A stretch of 64,000 nt of DNA, taken from assembly GCA_029207755.1 (NCBI GenBank), contig JARCOQ010000006.1, positions 16,280,890-16,344,889 of the forward strand, written 5' to 3'. Below, piece after piece: positions 51,494-61,600 of the stretch. Source of the DNA: Chamaea fasciata. Lineage: Eukaryota; Chordata; Aves; Passeriformes; Sylviidae. The position numbers and the translations under genes are program-made. How positions within the stretch are numbered: the first letter of the stretch is position 1; every line of letters starts with the position of its first letter. Under the pieces are notes generated by a model. It did no database searches and was not told the DNA's origin. It saw only the letters and a list, made by a program, of their open reading frames with translations.

Positions 51494-51553
51494 ATGAACT
51501 CCCTTCCAGCAGGGCAACGAAGCACTTCTCGACTCATTATTATCGTGTTCTAG
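51494..51553 (+). other. Upstream ORF 1 in the probable SLIT2 leader (19 codons)
   Basis: An ATG at 51494 opens a 19-codon frame ending at TAG 51551-51553, about 740 bases before the SLIT2 start. It matters only if transcription starts upstream of it. The encoded peptide resembles nothing I know. A role in dampening main-frame translation is inference. Confidence 0.35.
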
Positions 51554-51692
51554 GACCAGCCCTTTCCTGCTAAACTTGGCTTGGGAGCTTACAGCAGGAG
51601 GGGGCGCGGGGGGTGGAGAGCCAAGCCCAACAGCATCTTGTGTGTTTGACTTTTTTTTTTTCCCCTCCCTCCTCCTTTCGTGAGACAGTTTG

Positions 51693-51725
51693 ATGAATGC
51701 CTGCGAGAGGGGTATGATTTGCTGA
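51693..51725 (+). other. Upstream ORFs 2 and 3, overlapping, in the probable SLIT2 leader
   Basis: ATG at 51693 opens a 10-codon frame stopping at TGA 51723-51725. A second ATG at 51697, in another frame, gives a 6-codon ORF stopping at 51715-51717. With the ATG at 51494 and an internal ATG at 51714, these are the only ATGs I see between the TATA-like element and the SLIT2 start, so the leader is nearly ATG-free for its GC-rich remainder. Confidence 0.35.
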
Positions 51726-52291
51726 GGCGCCTCTGGCAGGGCGGTGTGTGCGCGGTGTCAGCCCCGCCGCCGCCCCCCGTGGGGCTGTGAGCGGCCCGCG
51801 GCGGGGGACGCGCGTGGGAGCGGCTGCAGCGCTGCGCGGACCGCCGCGCAGGAAGCGCTGCTGGGGCGGACGGGGCTCCGCGGCCTCTCGCCGGGGGCTC
51901 AGCGGGGAGTCACGGCTTTGAAAGGGGCGAAGAGGAGAATAAGTAGCTCGCCCAACTCCGCCGCACCCTGAGCCTTGGGTTTGCTTCGCCATCGCGGGGA
52001 GCGTGTGAAGACGAGACCCAAGTGCCGCCTCTCCCAGCCACCGACGGGCTAGCCAGGGACGGCCCGGGCGCGGCCCCGCGCCTAGCGAAGTTGCTTTCAG
52101 CCGCGGACCGGTGCCACCCGCCTCACTTTGCCGGGGTTGTTTTCTTCACTTGGCTTTGGATAGAAAAGACTTCGCTGTCTCCGCACCCTGAAAGTTGCCC
52201 GAGCGCTCCCCGCGGCGAGGAGGAGGGCGGCGCGCCCCGCGCCTCCCCGGGGCCGAGGCCGGTGAGCCCGGCTGGGCTGCAGCGGGCGGTG

Positions 52292-52467
52292 ATGATGTGC
52301 GGCTGGGGGAAGCTCACCCTGCCCTTGGGGCTGCTGCTGGCGATGGCGGGCGCGGTGGCGCCGCAGCCGTGCCCGGCGCAGTGCTCCTGCTCGGGGAGCA
52401 CTGTGGACTGTCACGGGCTGGCGCTGCGCGGCGTCCCGAGGAACATCCCCCGCAACACCGAGAGGCT
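52292..52467 (+). CDS. SLIT2: SLIT2 exon 1 coding part: signal peptide and LRRNT cap
   Basis: This exon encodes the N-terminus of Slit2, a secreted glycoprotein that binds Robo receptors and repels axons and migrating cells. The reading frame gives 58 codons plus two bases. Residues about 7-23 form a hydrophobic signal peptide ([17 protein letters not shown]). Next comes a cysteine cap with spacing C-x3-C-x-C-x6-C (Cys27, 31, 33, 40), which is the LRRNT pattern that opens the first Slit LRR domain. From about residue 23 the protein matches vertebrate SLIT2 as I remember it, including the run from VAPQ through [16 protein letters not shown] to NIPRNTERL; the signal peptide differs more, as expected. 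The exon ends inside a Leu codon (CT) before a GTAAGT donor at 52468. Two adjacent ATGs (52292, 52295) are possible starts; I chose the first because it has G at -3. An in-frame TAG at 51944-51946 and no intervening ATG exclude a longer AUG-initiated protein. SLIT1 and SLIT3 fit less well. Confidence 0.95.
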
Positions 52468-54235
52468 GTAAGTAACCCGGCCGGGGCGGCGGCGAGCGCC
52501 CATCGGGCCCCTGTTCCCTTCAGGGCTCCCGCCGGCTGTCGGGCTGAGGTGGCCCCCGGCGCCGGCCTGGTTTGGGGTCCCGACGCCCTTTGGGTGGGGG
52601 GTTTCTCTTCCCTTCTCCTGCTGCTGGCCGTGCCCGTTTACAGCGATGCGCGGAGACACGGAAGAGGTGGGCGCTGCTCCCAGCCGCTGCCTTTCATCCC
52701 GGGAAGCCGCGGTGAGCAGCGCGGTTCCCGCCTCCGCGGGGAGCGGGGGCGGGCACCGCCGCGGCCGGGGGGCGCCCCGGGGGGGGCGGCGGAGCGGCCT
52801 GTCCCCCCGCCGGCGCCCATTTCCCGTCAAACTTGGCTATTACGGCTCGCCTTCCCTGGGGCAGAGCCGGGCCGCGCTTCGCGGGCGTGGGCAGGGAGGC
52901 CCCGGGTGCGCAGCGCTCCCTCCCGCCGCGGAGCCGCGGTGGCCGGCGCGGAGGGGCGGGCGGGGGCGCGCTGCCGGCGCTGCCCCGGCGCCAGCGCGCA
53001 TCTGCTGGTGGGCGAGGGCACGCCGGGGTGCGATAGCCGCGCTCGCAGGGCACTAAGTCGTGCCGTAACCGTGATCCCTCCCTCCCTTCACCCGCGGCTG
53101 GGCTGTTTTCTCTATGCGGCCGGTTATTTGTCGTATCAGGCTGCCTTTCGGAGGGGTCCTAAGAGTGGAGGTGGTGTGCACATTATTTCTTACTCTCTGA
53201 TAAGTCATTCAAATGTTGGCATGTACACGCGCGTCTGGAGTGGTGAATTTCACTCAGGAAGAGTATCAGGAACGAATTCCTCCTGAGACTCTTGTGGTTT
53301 CTTTACAGTGGTGCTTTGACCATATGTGGTACAAAGCACTAAAAAAAATACTACTTTTTTTTTTTTCCTTTTTTTTTTTGCCTAGCTGCGTTGGGAATGA
53401 GCTGTGATTATTAGAATAGCTTCCATGTAATACCACTTCCTAAAGATTTTTCTCATGGATTGCCAAGTCTGATTTTATTTGTAGTGATTGAAATTGAAGG
53501 ACTTTATATCTTAAACCCAGAAAGTTATGGACAAGAGGCATATACTCCAGAAGGAAAAGTAGTATAGAAGTATGATCAGAAATGCTAGGGCCTAATACAG
53601 CTTTCTGTTGCTTCTGAACTTGCTTTGCATTTGGCAGTCAGTATAGCTTCCTGTGCAGCAAGTGGACAGCTTAGTTTTGGTAAAATCTTATTTCCTATCA
53701 CTTACTCCAGCCATGTTAATGCTTGTTTGAAACCTAATGTTTGTAATAAGTAGTTAAGCCCTATGCCACTTTTTAGCCATACTGGGAAATCTGAAAATTG
53801 CTTGAAATGGTGAAAATTGTCGGTTTTTTTAGACACTTAGTTTTTGTGACAGTCAAATAAAGGTTGTAGCGTATATATCGATATACCTGTATGTACTAAG
53901 TGTTGTGGTTTTCTAAATGCAGTTATAACCCCATTCATAGAGCCTTGGACTCTTCTGTTGGTAAAAATTGTAGTTAAACATGAGCTTTGTAACGGCAGGC
54001 AGAACAGACTTTCCAAGACTCTTGCTACAAAGTTTCAACTACTGTTTTCAAGCTAAATCGTATTTCAGCTACTTGGAAATCAGGAACTCACATGATGTTA
54101 ATTGTAACAATGATTTGTTGCGTTCGGTTATGTCTCCTAACTTACAAAAATGCTGTGCCCATGAAAACAAACAAAGCCATTTAAAAATAGTTCTTGAATG
54201 TTTTAATTTTGCTGCTTACAAATTATTCTTCTTAG
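52468..54235 (+). other. SLIT2: SLIT2 intron 1
   Basis: This 1,768-base phase-2 intron has a GTAAGT donor and a TTCTTAG acceptor. The first 600 bases are still CpG island, and the rest is AT-rich. Poly-T runs lie at about 53356-53381. No gene or recognisable transposon is seen inside. The 363-codon frame crossing exon 1 and this intron is an artefact of the GC-rich stretch. Confidence 0.9.
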
Positions 54236-54307
54236 GGATCTTAATGGAAATAACATCACGAGAATCACGAAGACTGACTTTGCTGGTCTAAGGCACCTTC
54301 GAGTTCT
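54236..54307 (+). CDS. SLIT2: SLIT2 exon 2: one leucine-rich repeat
   Basis: This 72-bp exon lies between a polypyrimidine/AG acceptor (TTCTTCTTAG, ending 54235) and a GTAAGT donor at 54308. Its first base completes the Leu codon left open by exon 1. It encodes [20 protein letters not shown] followed by LRVL, one full 24-residue leucine-rich repeat. The residues match vertebrate SLIT2 as I recall it. The repeat belongs to the first LRR domain (D1); the Robo-binding surface of Slit proteins is mainly on D2, so this part is scaffold next to that site. Exon length and phase 2 at both ends fit the one-exon-per-repeat structure of Slit genes. The conserved reading frame and the clean splice sites make a pseudogene unlikely. 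Confidence 0.95.
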
Positions 54308-55537
54308 GTAAGTTTTCTCTTTCTCTCATTGATAACTTTTAGGACTGATGCTACAGCTTGTAGTTGCATTTCAGTTCATTAGCTGGATGACTTATCACTT
54401 TTTAGCTACTTTATTACTGTATCTGAACCTAAAACTGCTCTGCCACGTGTTATACAGTTATGCACAAGTTACCAATTTCTTTAAATAAAATTTGTTTAAT
54501 TTTTTTTTAATCTTCCCTTAACATTACGAGAACTTGAGGACTTAGTTTAGCTCATAGCTTACAAGTAGGAGTTGCTAAAATTGGTTGAATAGCCATTGGA
54601 GTTACTTCAGTTTAAGCCTGTGAAATTTATAGGTCACACTGAAAATGGGTGCTCTCAACCAGAAATATAAGGGAGTTAATCAAGAAAAAAGTTATTCCTT
54701 TACTGAATGTAAAAGCAAGTCTCAGGTGGTTTTTATTGCTCTTCTTTAGTTTCTGGACAAAAAGGAAACACTTTACCAGTGAAGTTGAGGAAGAAATTGG
54801 CTGGTTTGTTGGGGGGGATTTTGGGTTTTTTTGTTTGTTTTAAAATTTTTTAAAGCATTTTTGAGGTTTTAAAATTTGGCGGCAGTTTGTGTGGGGTTTT
54901 TGTTTGTTTTTTGTTGCTTTGTTTTTTGGTTGGCATTTTTATTGTTTACTGAAGGAAATGTCTAACTAAACTTATTTGTTAAGGCTAGTTTAATTTGAGC
55001 AAGTTGTCCTGTAAAATCATTTTCCTTTTCTTTCTGAAGTAAATATAACATTGTAGTAATTTTTAATTTTGTTACAAAACAGAGATACTCTTATGGTTAC
55101 AGTCTCTGAGTTGTCTTTCACTGATGTTTCTCCCAGCACCAGGATTCAGAGTTGTAGTTTTGTTATTCATGTGTGAGACTAATATCACCTTCATGCTGTT
55201 CCACTGGAGCCTTCCAACTTGCCGAAGGGCTGTAATGTGTGTGTGCACACAGCCTGTAGGCATATGTGTAGCTTTTTAACTTGTAACTCTTTAAGGAAAT
55301 GAGCAAATGTAATACCGATTCCTGTTTCTTTTGCCAAGGCTTATTTTCCTTCTTTTGGGTATATGAGCCCATGCAAATGGTTGGTGACAGGGATGCAGAA
55401 GGTTAAAGTGGACGTCACTCTAGAATAGCTGTTGGATTCTTTTAAAAAATATGTGGCCGCCGTTAAGTGACCATTGTTAATGCAACAAGTTATCTTAGAG
55501 ATGTTAAAACTTACATATAAAAATTTCTATATTTCAG
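54308..55537 (+). other. SLIT2: SLIT2 intron 2
   Basis: This 1,230-base phase-2 intron has a GTAAGT donor and a TATTTCAG acceptor. It contains a G/T low-complexity tract at 54802-54935. No gene or transposon is recognised. Confidence 0.9.
54802..54935 (+). repeat. G/T low-complexity tract in SLIT2 intron 2
   Basis: Two blocks of GGTTTTTTGTTTG-type words are separated by a T/A-rich spacer. Confidence 0.75.
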
Positions 55538-55609
55538 TCAGCTCATGGAGAACAAGATTAGTACTATTGAGAGAGGAGCATTCCAGGATTTAAAAGAACT
55601 GGAGAGGCT
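55538..55609 (+). CDS. SLIT2: SLIT2 exon 3: one leucine-rich repeat
   Basis: This second 72-bp repeat exon follows an acceptor (TTTCTATATTTCAG, ending 55537) and ends before a GTAAGT donor at 55610. The first base completes the Leu codon split by intron 2. The exon encodes [20 protein letters not shown] followed by LERL, the next 24-residue leucine-rich repeat of domain D1. It matches vertebrate SLIT2 as I remember it. The last codon is again split after two bases, so intron 3 is also phase 2. The next repeat, which in SLIT2 begins RLNRNHLQLFPELL, is not found downstream in this window. Confidence 0.95.
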
Positions 55610-58600
55610 GTAAGTATTTTTAATTCTAAAAGTATCAACTTTTGGGGGGTCAAGTTAGTTGTGTGTCAAGGCACTCAGGCTACAGATTTTTTAAATACTT
55701 TTTTTAAAAAAAAAAATTTTATTTGAGATTTCTAGCCTTACTGAGACAGAAGAGAAGTAAGAAATTCTCAAGTGATATTTAATGGACTTGGCTGAGGGAG
55801 ATGCATTTGAGAGCAGTCCGAATTCAAAGTGCAAACTTGCAATTGTCCCGTAGGAAATAGTTTGAATACTATCAAATATTTTCACTTTAATCTTGACTAC
55901 ACAAGGACTTTTGAGAACTCAAATGCACCAAAAGAAGCCTGTTCTCTGACCTGTAGTGTTAGGTGTTTTATACAGTGCCTTATTGGAGGTAACTACTGGC
56001 TATAGAGTGTTGTCTTGTTACATAGCAGTGACTCAATTCTACTCCAGTTTTTATATGGTGAAAGCTTTTACAATAGCTTAGAAAAAATATGAACTGTTAG
56101 TTTTCAAAAATAGTTGGAATTTGGATTTTAAAAAAAGATTGAGTGCCATGGTGAGAGAAGATGGAGCAGAGATGAGAGTACTTTGTGAGTACTAACACCT
56201 GCTTGGTTGCAGTGAAACCTAGAAAATGAGTAATCCCAAACTTGTTTTCAGGATGTGCCTTCTTATATTGTTACACTTCAAATGAAATTTTTAAAATATA
56301 CTGTGCAGCTTGGGACATCTGACTTGTTAAAAGCAGGATGATTGTTGGACATAGTGTGGAGCCTGGAAAATATTAATACATATGTTCCTGTAGAACTTGA
56401 CTTGTGTCTTCATTATTAAGCATCGTAGTTGTTGCATTTTCCTTATATCACCTTTCCTCTAAGCATGTCTCTTGTTTAGTGCTTCATTTGCTGCTGCTTA
56501 AACTTTTATGAAAGTATTTCTACTTTACTCCATTGAAAAGCAGCACTGGCCTCAACATAGTTTGTCTTATTATAGTTGCTTTGTATCCACAGCTACTGGC
56601 TGTGTGTTTAAAACAAAAACCTCCACAAACCATTATGGTTTGGTTGGTCATTTAGACAAAGCTGTTCCAGAGACTTAGTAACCACCAGTGTAATTATGAT
56701 ATTTATGTAATAGTTGAAATATTATGTACTTGAGATAATTACCTCATTTTTTCAAACAAGCCAAAGTAACTTTTTGACCTAAAAAATGAAAGTGTTATTA
56801 TACAGTGCAACTTTTTAAAAATAAATTTTAATGAGATCGATTGCTCTTTGGAAAAAACTGGCTGTGCATTTCTAAGTCGTATTAAAATACTTAATGCTTT
56901 TTTACAATGTTTCAACTTTTTACAAAGTATAGGGATTTAAAACAGATTTTCCTGCTGAGGGATATATTGGAATAATATATAGTTTCCTAAATTTGGTTTA
57001 TGGTGTCTAGATAAAAAATTAAACAGCAGTGTAGTTCATATTGCAAAAGTAAATACACATATATGAAATAGGAAAAAAAACATTTAGAGATCCACACTTT
57101 CACTGTGAATATGGTTTGACACTGAGATACCAAATGCTTACAAAGTTTTAAAACAGCCTTATTTCTTAATCATTTCAAAGTAAGAGCCTGCTATATGGTT
57201 TATTAACAAATTTCAAAAAAACTTCAAGGCTTGTTTATATTTCTTAAATATAGAATTGTTTTACCAGAGAAAAATGAACTTCAGTAGTTAAAACTTACTT
57301 GTCTGATGTTTGTATTTTGGCATTACATTGTTTCCTTTTTTTTCTTTGGTTTTCCCTTGATAATTGGAAAACAATAGATATTTTCCATTTACATAAGATA
57401 CTAGTTCTGAAGAGAAGTTGTGATACTTTTGGGCTACTTTGTGGGTTTTGTTTTTTTACCCTTCAGCAGGCAAACTATGCTATCTTAAAATTTAGTTATT
57501 TAGACCTTCAAAGTTAGATTGTTTTGTCTTCAGAGTTATATTACATTTGCTTCAACACTTGTCAGTTTCTTTAATTTGCTGGAATTCAGTTCGTGTTAGG
57601 TGTGTGGGTGACTTGTAATTTGAATATATATGCAGGATGTCTTTAAAGTGCCCCAGCTGTTTGCTAAGAGCAAATATTTCATATTTGTGGGGAAAAGCTC
57701 AGAAAATTCTTCTTGTTTACAACTGCCAAGTCCATCTGATGAAGGTGCATTGTTATCTGACAGCCAATTCATCTCCTTGGGATTTTGAAATCCAAAATGA
57801 TTTCTCAGGAAACCTGTGGGTACTTCATTCAAGTATTTTCTTTTATACATTAAATAGCAAGCACTTAAAATATTTTAAATTTTTTTTCAATGTGTGAGTG
57901 TAGGGTGTCACATTTTCACTCCAAGTGTAATGTGCCAAGCTGCTGTTAAAGAATACCTGATACAGACCTTTCAGCATGCAAGCAGAAGGTATAAGAGAAC
58001 TTCACTGCAACTTAAATCAACTCAGTTTGATTTATAAGATTGTTTGCGTGTAATATTGCTTATGTTGAAATATCTGGTGCCAGTGTATACAGACTGAATT
58101 TTGAAAGATGCTTCCTGTTCTTCAGTACTCTTTAACATGAACAACAGGGTTTCACAGTAGTTTCTCTTTGGGGAAAAAAGGAATGCCCATCTCTCCAAGT
58201 GAAGTGCTGTGGGTTTGTTTGTTTGTTTGGGTGGTGGTTTTTTGTTTATTTCTTGGGTTCTTTGTTTGTTTTTAACTGGAGTTTCAGTTAAAAAGTTTTT
58301 TAGACCAGTAACTCTGATTTCCAATGAACTGTTTGGTTGGTTAATGAGTTACTTGTGAATAGTCATTTATAGGTCTGATAATTCAAAATGCTGGATCTCC
58401 TCAGCTCCCTTTAATGGAAGGGAGGACCTGAAATGCTTCGGAAAATTAATCTCAGAGCAGAAACTTTTGACCTCTCCAGAAGAGGTCTGCTTAAGAATGG
58501 TTTTTATTAAATCCATAAAGATCTCTCAGGTGGTTTCTCCTATAGCCTAATAAAATAACATATCTCTAATACACTATGTAGGTTAGTATGTACACAATGC

Positions 58601-61600
58601 TATTTAGACCTAATATGCTCCACAGTGCAAATTTGTGTCACACCAGTGTAATTGTACAAGTGCAGTGGAACCCAAGGCTACAGTCAATACTCCTGTAACA
58701 AGTGATTATTACTACAGCAGCCTGAATTAATGTAAACGTTTTCGGTTTGTAATAAATGATTGTGTAGCTATGCCTGCTACTTAAGAAATAGGAGGGAAGA
58801 TCAAGGTGGAAATTAGCAACTTAGTAAGTTGTAGGTTTGTGGAAACTTTAGTAGCTGGAGAAACCCTGGTGAATTTGATATTGCTGTATGCCTTTTAGAC
58901 AGGTACTTCTGTGCGGATACTTCTGTGAGAAGTCTTCAGGTCAAATTAATGGCTATACACTGCAGTGTTCACTTAGTTCTGATCTCTGACAGTCTAGAAG
59001 GCTCTTAAGGGCTGAACTCTTAAGGCTCCAGTCCAAGCCGGTTTTGTACAACACTGCCTGAGCTGGCAAGTCTGTCATAAATAAGGTTTTCTTCCCAGAC
59101 TGGATACTGAAGAATTGCATAGTCTGTTTCGTTGTGTAGATGCTCTGTCTGCTGAAACAAGCCTCTTTGATTGAAAAGTGGGCTGTGTGCATTGAAGTTC
59201 AGTTGGGAAAGCTTGTACCTTTGAGTGCATCCTGAAGCAGTGCTAAAAGCTCTTGGACTAATTACAGCCTTGACATCTGGAATATTTACAGTATTTAACA
59301 TCTGCAAGACTTTCTTAATTACCTAGTAATTTATATGAGCCCGTGTTCTTGAGCAGGGCCCCTAAAGAATATATAGCTGTTCAGTTATGGCAAGTCCCAT
59401 AGAGAAAGGATTGGATGTGGCCTCTTACGTTTCGTGAACCTCTCTTACAGAGACCACAATCATGTGTCCGCAGTGGTTTTCAATATGCTGCATGGCAGGA
59501 AGACAAAAAGGGTCAAGACATGGAGGATTTTCACAACACTTGTGGATTTCCAGAGACCACTGCTTATTATGGGGGACAAAACCTTTTGAAACAATTCCTT
59601 ATGAGAATGTGAAATTAAACACTTGTTTCTTCTTTCTTCATAAAGCTGTCATCTTGGGTGTGATGTTTATAATAGTTTGAAATAGTATCTTAAGAAAGCA
59701 AGATGAAGATAAACTGAAAGTTTCCACTTTATGGAAACAGACACCGTTAGACACAGTTTTAAAAATTATTTTTAGTAAGTGTAGGCCATTGTTATCCCCA
59801 AGTTCACCTCATTCTCTAGTGTTGCAAATACTGTTCAAAATATGTCAGTGTTTTTACAAGTTATTTTCAACTGGAGGGAAGTATAGAATTTTGTTGAAGA
59901 CAGCTGCCATAGACTTTTGAACCTGTTCTGTAAGAAGCCACTAATATCTAAAATTTCTTTACAGTTCAGTGTACTTCAGAAATGGAGGGTTTTTGAGGGA
60001 TAAATATATTCCTCACTTGTTTACAGAGAAGAGGAGTTACCTTTTCATTTAAAAAAAAAAAATTGGCTGATAGGAAAACTTTTCAGTCATATTTTTCCTA
60101 ATGGTTTTTATGTCTAGTAGTTAGGATTCTAGCTCTTACTATGCTAGGGCTATGACGTGGAATGACTGTCAGAATAGGAAGATTTTACGGCAATAGTTTC
60201 AAAACTACTCACTTTTTTTCTTCCTGTATTTATGAATAATCCATTGAGGGTGCAGTATGTCCCTAAAATGCTAATTTAGAGTCTGATTCTGCAGACATTT
60301 ACCATGTGAATAACTTGGTTTGCATGAGTAGTCTCACTGATTACTCCTGTGAGAAAGGGTACTTGTGTGGCCTAAAGAGTTTCCAGGGCAAGCCTTTATT
60401 TTTGATACTTGAATTAACAGATTTTATTCTTAAAATGCCCATTTATTATGTTAACAGTTCCAAAGTGTTACCTGTGCAGACTTAAAAAAGCCAAACTATG
60501 GAAAAAAAACCCCCAAAAACCAAAATGCCACAAATAAAGGAAAAATAAGCCACCAGTGCCCCCACTAAACCTATTTCTGCTGAAAACTAGTGTGTAGATG
60601 AAATGTTACTCTCAAAGGAATAACTTCAACTTCTGAGTTGGGGACTGATCTAAATGCCCTCACCATAGCTCCCCAAGAAACAGCCCCCCTCAGCTACGTG
60701 ATGTGAGTAAGGTGAAATCATGAGTTCAAGAAAAGAATGCTGTAAGGGTTGAATATCAAGTTGGTATACAAAGTAGCTTTTAAACTGGACGCTGTCTGTT
60801 GCATTTTCATGTTTGTTACAATGCATTACTGATGTAGAAAGAAATAGTTCAAGAATTAAATGTTTTGTTACAGTTCATTGATTTTTCTAAATTTTTGCAA
60901 CACAGTTCTAAAATTACAAACTGAGGAATTGTCCCTACTTATTTATTTGAGCTTTGTCTCCACAAATACATTAAAACAAGTTATTCAAAGTTAACATGAA
61001 GAGAGCATTTACTTAGGTGTGTACTTACTAGTGCTTGAGTAATACTGAAAGTCAGTATTGTTTTGTGGATGTTGTGGATGAACAATTTGAAACTTACAGA
61101 TGTGCCATAGCACAGAAGGAAAAATATATTTCAACTACATAGTTTCAAGGAAAGGTTCTTTCAACTTAGTAAACCAAATGTAGTACTAGGTGGATTTCTT
61201 TACAGGATACAAATCAGTGTGTGAAATTACTGTGTGCAGCTTCAGCTGCAGCAAGGGGTTGATTATAACTTCAATACAAAGGAGATCATCTTGTCAAAAA
61301 TATGAAATGGGCTTCAGTAAAATAAAATGGGGTTTAGCTGTATTTCATGTATTACAGGGTTAGAGTTGTCCATTTGAGCTCTACCTTAGTTAGATAAACA
61401 TGGTAAACTATGACACTGCATTAACGGCTTTTGAAATTGTAAAATCAAAACTGACTGAGGAGTTACCATGGTCTCTGAATGTATGGGGTTTTACAGAGCA
61501 TCTCATCTTACAAAGTCATGCATTGCAGAGTAGACTAAGAAATAAAATGTTTCATCTAAGGTAAAAATAATACAGTTTGTCTTGGGCATAACTGCCCAGC

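Larger units (their letters stand above)
50390..53060 (+). promoter_or_regulatory. SLIT2: CpG island and probable SLIT2 promoter / 5' leader region
   Basis: Base composition changes sharply near 50.39 kb, from AT-rich flank to dense GC with very many CpG dinucleotides, and returns to AT-rich by about 53.1 kb inside intron 1. The island surrounds coding exon 1, as expected for a developmental regulator promoter. It contains several GC boxes (for example GGGCGGGGC near 50726-50734) and a TATA-like element at 50760. The exact transcription start cannot be read from the sequence. It could lie just after the TATA-like site, giving an unspliced leader of about 1.5 kb, or closer to the ATG. The frames of 100-360 codons seen on both strands here follow from the GC-rich composition, which rarely gives stop codons, and are not supported as genes. 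Confidence 0.8.

Noticed and set aside
50580..51553. Several 158-283 codon frames on both strands in the CpG island
   Set aside because: GC-rich DNA rarely has stop codons. The peptides are Ala/Arg/Gly/Pro-rich in all frames, lack domains, and several begin at non-ATG codons.
52022..52291. 90-residue N-terminal extension of SLIT2
   Set aside because: The first codon is GTG, not ATG. Known Slit proteins start at the signal peptide encoded from 52292. It is kept only as a low-interest note.
52195..53286. 363-codon frame overlapping SLIT2 exon 1 and intron 1
   Set aside because: It reads a different frame from SLIT2, crosses the strong splice donor at 52468 and is low-complexity Arg/Gly/Ala-rich.
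59415..59640. Possible internal exon or retrocopy after a CTTACAG acceptor-like site
   Set aside because: It does not match any SLIT2 repeat or a protein that I know, and no good donor in a matching phase follows.
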